Source of the DNA: Prochlorococcus sp. AG-363-P19
GTDB lineage: Bacteria > Cyanobacteriota > Cyanobacteriia > PCC-6307 > Cyanobiaceae
DNA: 64,000 nucleotides
NCBI GenBank assembly: GCA_003280055.1
Contig: QCGG01000004.1
Span: 62,001 to 126,000, forward strand
Direction of reading: 5' to 3'
Shown in pieces: positions 63,163 through 64,000 of the stretch. Under the pieces are notes generated by a model. It was not told the DNA's origin and did no database searches. It saw nothing but the letters and a program-made list of their open reading frames with translations. Every line of letters begins with the position of its first letter. The stretch's first letter is position 1. A program made the translations under genes and the position numbers.

Positions 63163-64000
63163 ATGCAGTCCTATGGAAATCCAAACCCCACCTATGGGTG
63201 GTGGGTTGGTAATTCTGTAGTAACCAACAAGTCAAGCCGATTCATTGGCTCGCATGTTGCCCATACAGGATTGATTGCTTTCAACGCTGGTGCTATCACC
63301 TTATTTGAACTAGCTAGATTTGACCCTTCATTGCCAATGGGCCACCAGGGGTTGATATTCCTGCCTCATCTGGCATCACTAGGCATCGGATTCGACGAAG
63401 CAGGCGTATGGACAGGTGCAAGCGTTACCTTCGTAGCTGTTTTCCACTTGATCTGCTCAATGGTCTATGCAAGTGCAGGACTGTTGCACTCACTGATTTT
63501 CAGCGAGGATACGCAGAACAGTTCAGGGCTTTTTGGACCTGACAGACCAGAGCACCGCCAAGCTGCTCGTTACAAGCTTGAGTGGGACAACCCAGACAAC
63601 CAGACATTTATTCTGGGCCATCATTTGCTCTTCTTCGGCATTGCAAATATATGGTTTGTGGAATGGGCCAGAGTGCACGGCATTTATGACCCTGCAATCG
63701 AAGCTGTTAGGCAGGTTAATTACAACGTTGACCTGACTCAAATTTGGAATCACCAATTTGACTTCCTTTCAATCGACAGTCTTGAAGATGTAATGGGGGG
63801 TCATGTGTTCTTGGCGTTCTTCCAAATTGGTGGTGGAGCCTTCCACATAGCTACAAAGCAAATTGGAGAATATACCGAGTTCAAGGGCTCTAACGTTCTC
63901 TCTGCAGAGGCAGTTCTTTCCTGGTCACTTGCTGGTATCGGCTGGATGGCGATTGTTGCTGCCTTCTGGTGTGCTACTAACACCACTGTTTATCCAGAAG
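63163..64000 (+). CDS. pcb: Pcb antenna protein, divergent third copy (partial)
   Basis: Open to the window edge; 279 residues visible. The start MQSYGNPNPTYGWWVGNSVV is pcb-like, but the first half differs from copies 1 and 2: HQGLIFLPHLASLGIG for HQSSIFLAHLASIGIG, FHLICSMVYASAGLLHSLIF, and an inserted loop with DTQNSSGLFGPDRPEHRQAA. These changes resemble the IsiA-like, photosystem-I-associated PcbC-type group (inference). The later part is much like copies 1 and 2. It is the fifth antenna-type helix region before the edge, so the final helix and C-terminus are missing. Confidence 0.93.
   Translation, partial: MQSYGNPNPTYGWWVGNSVVTNKSSRFIGSHVAHTGLIAFNAGAITLFELARFDPSLPMGHQGLIFLPHLASLGIGFDEAGVWTGASVTFVAVFHLICSMVYASAGLLHSLIFSEDTQNSSGLFGPDRPEHRQAARYKLEWDNPDNQTFILGHHLLFFGIANIWFVEWARVHGIYDPAIEAVRQVNYNVDLTQIWNHQFDFLSIDSLEDVMGGHVFLAFFQIGGGAFHIATKQIGEYTEFKGSNVLSAEAVLSWSLAGIGWMAIVAAFWCATNTTVYPE

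Noticed and set aside
1-64000. CRISPR arrays, transposases, integrases, rRNA genes
   Set aside because: No repeat-spacer arrays and no proteins with the motifs of these families were seen in the supplied translations.

Overview
The window looks like a piece of a low-light-adapted Prochlorococcus chromosome. Supporting this are the low G+C content, very short intergenic spacers, three tandem pcb antenna genes (chlorophyll a2/b2-binding, CP43-like), a split pntA and cyanobacterial marker genes (psaK, psbD/psbC, petN, petM, ycf4, ycf39, thf1). No rRNA gene, complete tRNA gene, CRISPR array, transposase or integrase was seen.

Layout. 0-3.4 kb: tail of a sugar-type ABC importer (permease end plus ATPase), a CsaB-like pyruvyl transferase, two small DUF2499/DUF3593 membrane proteins, and psaK. 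3.5-16.3 kb: housekeeping genes (dxs, ilvA, scpB, yggT, a MazG-type pyrophosphohydrolase, pyk, a MacB-type permease), then a protein quality-control group (ftsH, clpP, thf1, clpS) with petN inside it. 16.3-22.0 kb: an accessory stretch, AT-rich, with about a dozen very small orphan genes, a tRNA 3'-end remnant and an excisionase-like HTH gene; it is probably a decayed genomic island. 22.1-28.9 kb: lycopene cyclase, an SDR, an MBL-fold protein, ferredoxin plus cobQ, and maf. 29-35 kb: the overlapping psbD-psbC pair, ycf4, a lipoprotein cyclophilin, ilvH, an alpha/beta hydrolase, petM and ycf39. 36-53 kb: infA, a helicase, pntA1-pntA2-pntB, a YheT-type hydrolase, dxr, an NSS transporter, cysS, polA, an HlyD-type adaptor and ychF. 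53.7-59.7 kb: folE, a YdcF protein, a MASE1 histidine kinase with its NarL/LuxR response regulator next to a 28-bp perfect palindrome, and small proteins. 59.8-64 kb: the pcb cluster; the third copy runs off the window.

How the parts work together. dxs and dxr are the first two steps of the MEP pathway, which supplies carotenoid precursors to the lycopene cyclase and phytol for chlorophyll. psbD/psbC, the Pcb proteins, psaK, ycf4, ycf39, petN and petM build and feed the photosystems and cytochrome b6f. FtsH and Thf1/Psb29 are known partners in photosystem II repair. ilvA and ilvH serve branched-chain amino acid synthesis.

The observations most worth checking are the palindrome beside the two-component system, the mosaic pcb copies with shared leaders and paired hairpins, the tRNA scar and orphan minus-strand terminator in the 16-22 kb island, possible frameshift or unusual-start genes (zinc-ribbon gene near 20.97 kb, helicase near 38.6 kb), and a translationally coupled mini-ORF after clpS. 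Nothing here is clearly a wholly new multi-gene system.
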